Program-made: the position numbers and the translations under genes
Part shown: positions 27,175 to 34,795 of the stretch, one piece after another
Layout of the letters: every line of letters begins with the position of its first letter
Position numbering within the stretch: position 1 is the stretch's first letter
Assembly (NCBI RefSeq): GCF_013127955.1
Contig: NZ_CP053435.1
Coordinates: 3,385,001 to 3,449,000 of the forward strand
DNA: 64,000 nucleotides
Source: Spirosoma taeanense
GTDB taxonomy: Bacteria > Bacteroidota > Bacteroidia > Cytophagales > Spirosomataceae
Reading direction: 5' to 3'
The notes under the pieces: generated by a model
The model's database searches: none
The model's input: the letters and a program-made list of their open reading frames with translations, nothing else
Told to the model about the DNA's origin: nothing

Positions 27175-27377
27175 AGAACTACTCTGCGTTTAAAGAATTC
27201 AAAACCTGCGTAGGAATAAACCAGGATAGCCGCTGTTTCTAGTACGGCCTCAGATTGGTTCTCGGTATAAATTCCGCTTTTGAAGTCCTGTACCCAGTCA
27301 ATTAAAGCGAGACTGTACAAAACCAAAGCAACCAGACTGCCCAGAACAGCGCCCAGAATTAAAATAGACTGTCGCAT
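27171..27377 (-). CDS. Small membrane protein of unknown function
   Basis: 68 residues with a strongly hydrophobic N-terminal helix (ILILGAVLGSLVALVLYSLALI) and a second weaker hydrophobic stretch (ETAAILVYSYAGFEFF) before a basic end (KRRVVL). Both ends may lie on the cytosolic side. Its TGA overlaps the ATG of the following frameshifted gene (ATGA, 27171-27174), which argues that both are real and translated together. No family recognised. Confidence 0.6.
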   Translation of the reverse strand: MRQSILILGAVLGSLVALVLYSLALIDWVQDFKSGIYTENQSEAVLETAAILVYSYAGFEFFKRRVVL

Positions 27378-27930
27378 AACGTGAGAGAGTGTGAGTAGTA
27401 TTACTGTAAGTGAATGGTGGTATCTATTCCGTGCAATTTCATTGCCAGCTTATTTATTTCACAGTAACTATTCATTAGCTTTCTGATACTTACATATGAA
27501 AAACCCGGATAGCTTCATGTATTATCGATAATCTCAGACCTATATACGTTCAGTATGTCATACAACTACTCATTCTATCCGCCTGCTTTGCTAATGGAGT
27601 GTGTATTTACATCTACATAATTGAGGAATACATTAAACGATTATAAATCCTAATATACGCTATTCTTGGAAATATCATATTCGTATAATCTAATACCAGG
27701 CTGCGTCAACGCTAAACTTTATTTTATCCATATTCCCCAAATAATTAGATTCTATATTGATTTACTGAGTAATTGTAAATAAATTCAGTATAAGCAGACA
27801 GAAACAGGTTAATATATGACGGATTGCTATTTCGGTTTACCGGGTTTGGTTGCTCTAAGTTCATTGATATTCTCCGTTTTTTGCAGCCGGAAACCAAATA
27901 GCGTGAGCTTATCTGATACCAGTTATCAAC
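27378..27930. other. AT-rich intergenic region
   Basis: About 550 bases, clearly more AT-rich than its surroundings, with no gene I can support on either strand. It must contain the promoter of the small membrane gene (27377, minus). I found no direct repeats, IS ends or RNA gene in it. Confidence 0.6.
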
Positions 27931-27961
27931 AAAAAAGGCCCGGAAATCCGGGCCTTTTTTT
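27931..27961. terminator. Bidirectional terminator after dnaJ
   Basis: GGCCCGGA (27937-27944) and TCCGGGCC (27947-27954) are flanked by six As and seven Ts. It ends the minus-strand dnaJ transcript, and its core matches the terminator at 45077-45116. Confidence 0.9.
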
Positions 27962-27978
27962 AGCGTATCTTGGAATGC

Positions 27979-29148
27979 TTATCCATGAAAGAAATCTTTC
28001 ATCTTGTCGAAAAAGCCTTTCTCATTTTTATTTGGCTTGGGCTGGAAGTTGGGCGAGTTGCGCAGCTTCTCCAGGATTGATCGTTCTTCAGCAGATAGTG
28101 TTTTAGGCGTCCAGACGTTAACATGCACCAGTTCATCGCCCCGGCCGTACCCGTTCAATTCTTTAATTCCCTTTCCTTTCAGACGTAATATCTTACCGCT
28201 TTGGGTGCCGGGGTCAAGTGTAATCCGGGCCTTGCCGTCAATAGTTGGCACTTCTACACTCGTACCAATAGCGGCATCAACAAAGTTGATATACAGGTCG
28301 TACACCACATTATTTCCGTCGCGTTTCAGGTCGGCGTCTTCCTCTTCTTCGACGACAATCAGCAGATCGCCTGCTACGCCACCGCGTGGCGGTACGTTCC
28401 CCTTGCCGCCTACCGATAATTGAATTCCTTCGGCAACACCCGCCGGAATCTTGATTGGGATAACGTCTTCCTGCAGTACGCGTCCTTCGCCAAAGCAGGC
28501 ATCGCACCGGTCGGTAACGAGCTTACCCTCCCCGTTACAGGTTGGGCAGGTGCTGGTTGAGACCATCTGCCCGAGCATTGTATTGACAACTTTACGGGTC
28601 TGGCCGGTGCCATTACAGGTCGAGCAGGTTTGTACGGCGGTTCCGTTTTTGGAACCGTTGCCTCCGCAGGTTGTACAGGTTACGTGTCGTTTTACCTTGA
28701 TTTTTTTCTCGACGCCGTTGGCAACTTCCTGAAGGTTCAGCTTTAGCTTGATGCGCAGGTCCGAACCGCGCCGAACGCGCTGCCGCTGGCCACCGCCCCC
28801 GCCATTGGCCCCCCGGAAGAAACTGCCAAAAGGCGAATCATCGCCGAAGACGTCGCCAAACTGGCTAAAGATATCCTCCATCGTCGGGCCACCAGGGCCA
28901 TATCCACCACTGGCAGCGCCACCCATCCCAGCATGGCCAAACTGGTCATAACGAGCCTTTTTCTGCGGGTCGTTCAGTACGTCGTAAGCCTCAGCCGCTT
29001 CCTTGAATTTCTCTTCGGCGGTTGGGTCGTCGGGGTTTTTATCCGGATGGTATTTAATGGCCATTTTTCGATAGGCCTTCTTCAAATCGTCCGGCGAGAC
29101 GTTCTTATCAACGCCCAGAATTTCGTAATAATCGCGCTTGGTTGCCAT
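27979..29148 (-). CDS. dnaJ: Molecular chaperone DnaJ (Hsp40)
   Basis: The 389-residue cytosolic co-chaperone stimulates DnaK ATPase and delivers unfolded clients. The J domain (1-70) has KYHPDKNPDD (about 33); the Gly/Phe-rich linker (about 75-125) includes GHAGMGG and a GANGGGGG stretch; the zinc domain (about 150-215) has four CxxCxGxG-type repeats (CTTCGGNG, CSTCNGTG, CPTCNGEG, CDACFGEG); and two C-terminal beta domains follow. The length is normal. It follows grpE on the same strand, about 96 bases downstream, with dnaK elsewhere. Confidence 0.97.
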   Translation of the reverse strand: MATKRDYYEILGVDKNVSPDDLKKAYRKMAIKYHPDKNPDDPTAEEKFKEAAEAYDVLNDPQKKARYDQFGHAGMGGAASGGYGPGGPTMEDIFSQFGDVFGDDSPFGSFFRGANGGGGGQRQRVRRGSDLRIKLKLNLQEVANGVEKKIKVKRHVTCTTCGGNGSKNGTAVQTCSTCNGTGQTRKVVNTMLGQMVSTSTCPTCNGEGKLVTDRCDACFGEGRVLQEDVIPIKIPAGVAEGIQLSVGGKGNVPPRGGVAGDLLIVVEEEEDADLKRDGNNVVYDLYINFVDAAIGTSVEVPTIDGKARITLDPGTQSGKILRLKGKGIKELNGYGRGDELVHVNVWTPKTLSAEERSILEKLRNSPNFQPKPNKNEKGFFDKMKDFFHG

Positions 29149-29159
29149 ATCTTTTTAAT

Positions 29160-29240
29160 GAGTGAATAGTGAATGAGTGATTTAGCGAATAGACATGCTA
29201 CAGAACATTCACTCAATCACCCATTCGCTAATTCACCCAT
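29160..29240. repeat. Imperfect inverted repeat between grpE and dnaJ
   Basis: The intergenic DNA consists almost wholly of GTGAATGAGTGA-type units on the left (about 29160-29193) mirrored by TTCACTCAATCACCC-type units on the right (about 29206-29240). The transcript could fold into a long imperfect hairpin within the grpE-dnaJ message. Confidence 0.5.
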
Positions 29241-29244
29241 TGAA

Positions 29245-29850
29245 TTAACTGCCTACAATAACTTTCGCAAATCGAATGACCTTGTCATTCAGGTAATATC
29301 CTTTTTCAACTTCGTCAATCACCTTCCCTTTTAGGTCGTCGCTCGGCGCCGGAAACTGCGTGACGGACTCGTGGAGGTCAGCATTGAACGGCTCACCTTT
29401 AGATTCCATCGGTTTGAGCCCTTTGCCCTCCAGGGTTTTGAACAGCTTGTTGTAAATCAGCGAAACGCCTTCTTTTACGGCAGCGATATCTTCAGTCTGC
29501 TCAATCGACTGCATCGCCCGCTCGAAGTCGTCAACAACCGGAATCAGAGCCTTCAGCAAACTCTCATTGGCATTGCCAATCAGGTCCAGCTTCTCCTTCG
29601 CAGTTCGCCGACGGAAGTTTTCGAAATCGGCATACAGCCGCAGGTATTTATCTTTTAGTTCGGCGATTTCGCGGCTGCTGGTATCCGTCGTCGCTTCGAC
29701 AGTTTCAGGTTCCTCAACTGTTCCGCCGTTAACCGTCACGGCCTCGTCGGTAGTTAAGGTTTCTTGAGTTGACTGGTCTTCAGTTGTCAGGTTGTCAGGT
29801 TGTTGTGTATCGGTGGACAGATTTTCGTCCATAATGTCTTTATTTTCCAT
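29245..29850 (-). CDS. grpE: Nucleotide exchange factor GrpE
   Basis: About 201 residues. GrpE releases ADP from DnaK in the Hsp70 cycle. An acidic, Thr/Glu-rich disordered N-terminus (about 1-65) leads into the long helix (REIAELKDKYLRLYADFENF RRRTAKEK, about 70-95), followed by the four-helix and beta domain with the family-typical ends PFNADLHESVTQF and VIDEVEKGYYLNDKVIRFAKV. Start chosen at 29850 (MENKDIMDEN); upstream in-frame ATGs at 29889 and 29883 add a basic stretch not typical of the family. It is upstream of dnaJ on the minus strand. Confidence 0.93.
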   Translation of the reverse strand: MENKDIMDENLSTDTQQPDNLTTEDQSTQETLTTDEAVTVNGGTVEEPETVEATTDTSSREIAELKDKYLRLYADFENFRRRTAKEKLDLIGNANESLLKALIPVVDDFERAMQSIEQTEDIAAVKEGVSLIYNKLFKTLEGKGLKPMESKGEPFNADLHESVTQFPAPSDDLKGKVIDEVEKGYYLNDKVIRFAKVIVGS

Positions 29851-30019
29851 TGATGAGCTTCTATTTCGCTTCCAGAAATTCATATGCAAAGATGGGCAAA
29901 ACCCCGGCCAAAACCACGCTTACTGCCAACTTGACATAAGCGGCTAAGGATAAAAATTCGTTCACGATCAACTTTTAGCACCCTGAAATCTGTTCCTTTT
30001 ATAACCTCTGTATTTCAGT

Positions 30020-30952
30020 ATGCACGCGTTGACCAGCCAATATACCCAACTTATCAAAACGAAAGCTCTTGCGCTGGGCTTTGATTTTTGTGGTATTGCC
30101 AAAGCTGACTTTCTGGAAGAGGAAGCGCCCCGCCTGGAGACGTGGCTCAAAAACGGCATGCACGGCCAGATGGATTACATGGCCAACCATTTCGATAAGC
30201 GACTCGACCCGCGTCTGCTGGTAGACGGAGCCAAATCGGTCGTAACGGTTTTGCTCAATTACTATCCCGACGAGAAACTGCCGGAAGGCGATGAGGATTA
30301 CAAACTATCCAAATACGCCTATGGAACTGACTATCACTTTGTTATCAAAGACAAACTGAAAGACCTGCTGGCGTATATACACGAGGAAATCGGTGAGGTG
30401 GGCGGGCGGGCCTTTGTGGATTCGGCGCCAGTTATGGATAAAGCCTGGGCCAAACGCAGCGGGCTGGGCTGGGTGGGCAAGCACACCAACCTGATCAACC
30501 GACAGATGGGCTCGTTCTTTTTCATCGGCGAGCTGATTCTCGACTTGGAGCTGCAGCCCGATGGCCCCATCACCGACTACTGCGGCACCTGCACCCGTTG
30601 CCTTGACGCTTGCCCGACGGATGCCATTGTGGCTCCTTACGTAGTGGATGGCAGTAAGTGCATTTCGTACTACACCATCGAGCTGAAAGAAGCCATTCCG
30701 GAAGAAGCCCGGGGGAAACTTGACAATTGGGTGTTTGGCTGCGACATCTGCCAGGATGTGTGCCCGTGGAACCGCTTCGCCCGTCCGCATCAAACTCCAG
30801 CCTTCGAGCCCCACCCGGACCTGGCCACCTTTACAAAAGCAGACTGGGAAGAAATTACGGAGGATGTGTTTCGCGAAATATTCCGTCGGTCGGCGGTGAA
30901 ACGAACGAAGCTAGATGGTCTCCAGCGCAATATCGCCTTCAATAAAGATTGA
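30020..30952 (+). CDS. queG: Epoxyqueuosine reductase (QueG)
   Basis: This 310-residue cytosolic cobalamin- and Fe-S-dependent enzyme catalyses the last step of queuosine formation in tRNA wobble positions. The N-terminal DUF1730-type domain ([20 protein letters not shown]) is followed by the two [4Fe-4S] ferredoxin-like Cys clusters: [12 protein letters not shown] (about residue 188) and [11 protein letters not shown] (about 241). [13 protein letters not shown] (about 152) is a strongly conserved cofactor-contact segment. Length is at the short end, without the HEAT-repeat tail of longer forms. It is divergent from grpE. Confidence 0.95.
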   Translation: MHALTSQYTQLIKTKALALGFDFCGIAKADFLEEEAPRLETWLKNGMHGQMDYMANHFDKRLDPRLLVDGAKSVVTVLLNYYPDEKLPEGDEDYKLSKYAYGTDYHFVIKDKLKDLLAYIHEEIGEVGGRAFVDSAPVMDKAWAKRSGLGWVGKHTNLINRQMGSFFFIGELILDLELQPDGPITDYCGTCTRCLDACPTDAIVAPYVVDGSKCISYYTIELKEAIPEEARGKLDNWVFGCDICQDVCPWNRFARPHQTPAFEPHPDLATFTKADWEEITEDVFREIFRRSAVKRTKLDGLQRNIAFNKD

Positions 30953-31072
30953 GCTTCAGGTGAATGGATTCAGCGCTCCTAATGAATCAGACAACGCAGC
31001 CGGTTTTTAGTAATTGTGAATTATTGGTTACATTGCGCCTGTTCAACCCACATCCATAGAAGAGTTTTTTGT

Positions 31073-31711
31073 ATGCAACGAGACCGTCCACAAACGGAGC
31101 AGCGGCTTATTAGTGCTGTTGGTCAGATCATTACAGAAGAAGGTTTTGACCAGCTTGGTATCAATCGCATTGCCAGTCGGGCAGGCGTCAACAAAATTCT
31201 GATTTATCGGTATTTTGGGGGTCTGGAAGGCTTATTGAAAGCCTATTTCGATCGTAACCCGCCGATCGTTTCCTCGGCTCCACCCGACATAAACCAGCTA
31301 AAGGATCTCCCCCTCGACGTTCTGTTTGATACCTGCTGCGAATACACGCTGGCGGAATTTCGGCTCCTACGGCAGAATGTAAATGCGCAGGAATTTCTGA
31401 AAGCCAGCTTATTTCGTACCTCCGACACGCCCCAGCATTCCGTTGCCGCTGAGCGGGAAGCGCAGTTCACGAAGCTGATTGATGAACTGGCGCAGGTAAT
31501 CGGCGCGGAATATGGCGTTGCCTTTGCTGCTATCGTGGCCAGTTCCATGACGTTACTGACCTTTCAGAGCCAGCAGCACAAAACTGTTTTTGGGCTGGAT
31601 CTGAGTACGGATGAAGGCTGGACCAACATTGAGATGGCGCTCCGGCACATCTATCGGGGCGCTTATCTATTCACGAAAGAACGATTAAGCCTGGCCGAAA
31701 AAGCGGCTTAG
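31073..31711 (+). CDS. TetR/AcrR family transcriptional regulator
   Basis: A 212-residue one-component regulator. The N-terminal helix-turn-helix (RLISAVGQIITEEGFDQLGINRIASRAGVNKILIYRYFGG, about residues 10-50) is typical of TetR, and the rest is a helical ligand-binding domain. Start chosen at ATG 31073 (MQRDRPQTE); the longer frame from 31016 adds a Cys/His-rich leader that TetR proteins lack. Its 3' end overlaps the 3' end of kynU on the other strand by 27 bp. A TTGACA-N6-TGTCAA palindrome at the esterase gene (33140-33159) has the form of many TetR operators and could be a target. Confidence 0.85.
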   Translation: MQRDRPQTEQRLISAVGQIITEEGFDQLGINRIASRAGVNKILIYRYFGGLEGLLKAYFDRNPPIVSSAPPDINQLKDLPLDVLFDTCCEYTLAEFRLLRQNVNAQEFLKASLFRTSDTPQHSVAAEREAQFTKLIDELAQVIGAEYGVAFAAIVASSMTLLTFQSQQHKTVFGLDLSTDEGWTNIEMALRHIYRGAYLFTKERLSLAEKAA

Positions 31712-32965
31712 GGCATCGCCTACGCGCCAGACGTCTTCAAACGTATTGTAGAGGGGCGCAGGCGCCAGTCGAATGCAGTCGGGTTCGCGCCAGTCGCCAA
31801 TAATCCCCTGCTCGGTTAAAAAGCGGAACAGGGCTTTTCCCTGCTTTCTTACCAACAGCGAAAGCTGGCAACCCCGCTGATTTGGGTCGTCGGGCGTCAG
31901 AATCTGTACCTCGCCGAAGCCGCCAAGCAAATATTCCAGATAGCTGGTCAACAGCTCACTTTTCTGGCGGAGGGCAGTCATGCCTGCTTCGGCAGTGATG
32001 GCAAGCGAAGCCCGGTGCAGGGCCAGCGCGGGAATATTAGGTGTGCTGAGCTGCCAGCCATCGGCACCGGGCGCGGGCAGAAAACCGGGCGTCATCTCGA
32101 AGCGCCGGTCTTCGCGGTATCCCCACCAGCCCGCCAGCCGGGGCAGGTTCTGCTCGTGGTGTTTCTGATGAATGAACACACCCGAAACGGCACCGGGGCC
32201 ACCGTTGAGGTATTTATAGGAGCACCAGGTCGCAAAATCGACGCCCCAGTCGTGCAGCCGCAGCGGTACGTTGCCAATAGCATGCGCCAGATCAAAGCCA
32301 ATGCTGACGCAGTGCCGACGCGCCGTTTCGGCAATGGCGGCCATGTTGTACACCTGTCCGGTATAATAATTCAGCCCACTCATCCAGATTACGGCCAGCT
32401 CGTCGGCATGTTCGGCAATAGCGGCCTGGATGTCAGTTGTATGGATTAGATGATCGTCGGGCCTCGGCGCTACTTCAATGATCGCGTCCACCAGCGAGCC
32501 CATGCCTGGATTCCGAAGCTTTACGTGGGTTTCAAGCGCATACTGATCCGAAGGGAAATCGCCTTTGATGGTCAGAATTTTATACTTACGGCCGGTTGGC
32601 TGGTAGAACGAAGCCAGCAGCAGATGCAGGTTAACCGTCAGCGCATTCATAGGGCAAACCTCGCCCCTATCGGCACCCACAATCTGCGCCAGGGCTTCTT
32701 TGCAGGTGTTATGGTAACCGAGCCACGTATGCTCTGCGCCTTCGGGCACTTCAAACCAGCCTTCCACCCCCAGATTCTGCCAGGTAGTAAGTTCCTGCTC
32801 CAGAGCGGCCCTGGCTGTTGTAGGCTGAAGACCAAGCGAGTTACCGCACAAATACGTCAATGGCTGCCCATCACGCTGGGGAATATGAAAGCGATCGCGA
32901 AACAGGCGGAGCGGATCATTCTGATCGAGTTGCCGGGCAAAAGTGAGGGAGGTTTCGTAGGTCAT
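31685..32965 (-). CDS. kynU: Kynureninase
   Basis: The 426-residue cytosolic PLP enzyme cleaves kynurenine to anthranilate or 3-hydroxykynurenine to 3-hydroxyanthranilate, giving alanine. Evidence includes YLCGNSLGLQP (about residue 38), the LTVNLHLLLASFY segment (about 108), SIGFDLAHAIGNVPL with the PLP-contacting Asp (about 224) and CSYKYLNGGPG with the Schiff-base Lys (about 248). Length is normal. No other tryptophan-degradation gene lies beside it. It converges with and overlaps the TetR gene by 27 bp and is divergent from the esterase lipoprotein gene. Confidence 0.95.
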   Translation of the reverse strand: MTYETSLTFARQLDQNDPLRLFRDRFHIPQRDGQPLTYLCGNSLGLQPTTARAALEQELTTWQNLGVEGWFEVPEGAEHTWLGYHNTCKEALAQIVGADRGEVCPMNALTVNLHLLLASFYQPTGRKYKILTIKGDFPSDQYALETHVKLRNPGMGSLVDAIIEVAPRPDDHLIHTTDIQAAIAEHADELAVIWMSGLNYYTGQVYNMAAIAETARRHCVSIGFDLAHAIGNVPLRLHDWGVDFATWCSYKYLNGGPGAVSGVFIHQKHHEQNLPRLAGWWGYREDRRFEMTPGFLPAPGADGWQLSTPNIPALALHRASLAITAEAGMTALRQKSELLTSYLEYLLGGFGEVQILTPDDPNQRGCQLSLLVRKQGKALFRFLTEQGIIGDWREPDCIRLAPAPLYNTFEDVWRVGDALSRFFGQA

Positions 32966-33139
32966 AAATAGACTTTAACACAATTACTGAGTAATGAACG
33001 GCTTTATTTGACTGGTTCGATAGCAAAGAACACGTTCTGGATTGTCCGGCTTAGCAACTACTGTCCATCCGGGCAATGTCCCAACACCGATAATCTAAGC
33101 CACTTAGTAAATCTATATAAACTATAAAGTATACCCCTT

Positions 33140-33159
33140 GTTGACAAACAAATGTCAAC
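33140..33159. promoter_or_regulatory. Palindromic operator candidate upstream of the esterase gene
   Basis: A perfect 7-bp inverted repeat, GTTGACA (33140-33146) and TGTCAAC (33153-33159), with a 6-base spacer sits four bases ahead of the ATG at 33164. TTGACA/TGTCAA half-sites of this spacing are common for TetR-type repressors, and a TetR gene lies 1.4 kb away. Confidence 0.5.
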
Positions 33160-33163
33160 GTTT

Positions 33164-34309
33164 ATGAAAAATAATCTTACAAATCAGGCGGTGCACTCAG
33201 CCTCAACGACAAGATCCGGGCTGAGCCCGATCCGATGCAGTTTAGTACTGGCTCTGTGTATGGCGTTTGCCCTGACAGCCTGCGAAGATCACCGCATTCC
33301 GCAGCCGGGTCAGGTGATCCGTTCCAACAACCCCAAACCGGATTGGGGGCCAACGATAACGCCCCAGATGCTGGCCGTTATTGAAGAGCTTCAGCGACTG
33401 AATCCGGTTCCACTGTATACGCTTTCGCCCCAGGAGGCCCGCACAAAACCGAGTTTTAAGGATGCTGTTAATTCTCTGCTCGATAAACAGGGTATTAGTC
33501 GGCCCCGGGCTAACGTGACGATCAGCGAACGTATGATTTCGGGCGCCGACGGTGCTCAGATTCGGGCTAAAATCTATACGCCAAATAACGTAACCGGCCC
33601 GATGCCCGTCATAGTCTATTACCACGGTGGCGGCTGGGTTATTGCCAGTCCGGAAGTCTATGAATACTCAACGCTGGCGCTGGCTGAAGAAACCAAGGCC
33701 GTTGTCGTTTCAGTTGATTACCGGCTCGCACCCGAGTTTAAGTTTCCAACAGCTCACGAAGATGCTTACCGGGCCTATGAATGGGTAAAAAACAATGCTG
33801 CACTAATCAACGGCAATGCAAACAAAGTAGCCGTTGCGGGTGAAAGCGCCGGGGGCAACATGGCCGTTACGGTCAGCATGATGGCCCGCGACCGGGGTCT
33901 GCCCCTACCGGTACATATTCTGTCGGTCTTTCCGGTGGCCAACAATGATCTGAACACCCCATCGTATAATCAATATGCCAATGCTATGCCGCTTAACCGG
34001 CCACTGGTGCAATGGTTTGTCGATAAATACTTCCGATCGCCCGCTGACGGCGACAGTCCGCTGATTTCACTCGTGGACGTAGCGGATCTGCGTGGTCTGC
34101 CGCCAACAACGATCATCGGCGCGGAGATTGACCCGCTTCAGACCGAAGGCATGCAGTTGCGCGATAAGCTCCAGAGTCAGGGAGTGTCGGTTACGTATCA
34201 ACTTTACACGGGCGTAACGCACGAATTCTTTGGCATGTATGCCATTGTACCCGAAGCACAGCAGGCTCAGGCCCTGGCAGCTACCCAGTTGCGAAATGCA
34301 TTCCGGTAA
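33164..34309 (+). CDS. Alpha/beta hydrolase esterase of the HSL type, lipoprotein
   Basis: A protein of 381 residues with a long basic leader then a hydrophobic core ending in a lipobox (CMAFALTAC), so a lipidated periplasmic or outer-membrane enzyme. The hydrolase domain has the oxyanion motif YYHGGGWV (about residue 153), the nucleophile elbow GESAGGN (about 225), an Asp in EIDPL (about 324) and a His in GVTHEFFGM (about 351): the full HSL-family triad for short-chain esters. Start chosen at ATG 33164; the in-frame ATG at 33152 lies inside the palindrome at 33140-33159, which looks like an operator. It ends at a bidirectional terminator. Confidence 0.85.
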   Translation: MKNNLTNQAVHSASTTRSGLSPIRCSLVLALCMAFALTACEDHRIPQPGQVIRSNNPKPDWGPTITPQMLAVIEELQRLNPVPLYTLSPQEARTKPSFKDAVNSLLDKQGISRPRANVTISERMISGADGAQIRAKIYTPNNVTGPMPVIVYYHGGGWVIASPEVYEYSTLALAEETKAVVVSVDYRLAPEFKFPTAHEDAYRAYEWVKNNAALINGNANKVAVAGESAGGNMAVTVSMMARDRGLPLPVHILSVFPVANNDLNTPSYNQYANAMPLNRPLVQWFVDKYFRSPADGDSPLISLVDVADLRGLPPTTIIGAEIDPLQTEGMQLRDKLQSQGVSVTYQLYTGVTHEFFGMYAIVPEAQQAQALAATQLRNAFR

Positions 34310-34331
34310 GAGCAGGATGTTTATATATAAC

Positions 34332-34366
34332 AAAGCCCGGTATCACGACTGATACCGGGCTTTTTG
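34332..34366. terminator. Bidirectional terminator between esterase and HMA gene
   Basis: A 14-bp perfect stem (34332-34345 with 34350-34363) with a 4-base loop, followed by Ts on the plus strand. It serves the esterase gene and probably also the end of the copper cluster. Confidence 0.85.
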
Positions 34367-34381
34367 GATAAAGTGTAACGC

Positions 34382-34759
34382 TTACTGATGGGCCATACCG
34401 CCTTTTTTGCAGCAGCTTGGTAGTTTATTATAGCCCGCTTCATCGGCGGGTACTTCTTCGGCATCATACCCGGTCTTGCTGATGTTTGCTTTCAGTTTGG
34501 CAACATCGGTTTTTGCGGGGTTATACTTAATGGTTACGACCTTGGTCTTCACGTCCAGATCCGCTTCTTTCACGCCTTTTTCGAAGGCTAGATTCCGCTC
34601 GATTCGCGCCTTGCACATGGTGCAGACAGCCGACGTTTTAATCTTTATCTCTTTCTCTTTATCATCCCGCAGAGTATTGCCGCGGGTGGCTGTGCCAGCA
34701 AACAGATTGCCCACCAGCATCAGTGAGGTTAGGGCCGTCAGAAATAGGTTACGTAACAT
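34382..34759 (-). CDS. Secreted heavy-metal-associated (HMA) domain protein
   Basis: 125 residues: a signal peptide (MLRNLFLTALTSLMLVGNLFAG), then an HMA fold (about 37-105) with CTMCKARIERNL as the metal-binding CxxC, and a C-terminal Cys-Cys-Lys-Lys ... Met-Ala-His-Gln tail (CCKKGGMAHQ) that adds further possible Cu ligands. It is expected to carry Cu(I) in the periplasm. It is the last gene of the minus-strand copper cluster, 36 bp after the Met/His-rich outer-membrane protein. Confidence 0.85.
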   Translation of the reverse strand: MLRNLFLTALTSLMLVGNLFAGTATRGNTLRDDKEKEIKIKTSAVCTMCKARIERNLAFEKGVKEADLDVKTKVVTIKYNPAKTDVAKLKANISKTGYDAEEVPADEAGYNKLPSCCKKGGMAHQ

Positions 34760-34795
34760 AGGTTTACTTGGTTATGGTAATTAATTAACGAAAAT

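Noticed and set aside
27816..28106. 96-codon plus-strand frame
   Set aside because: It runs through the dnaJ terminator hairpin and into dnaJ antisense.
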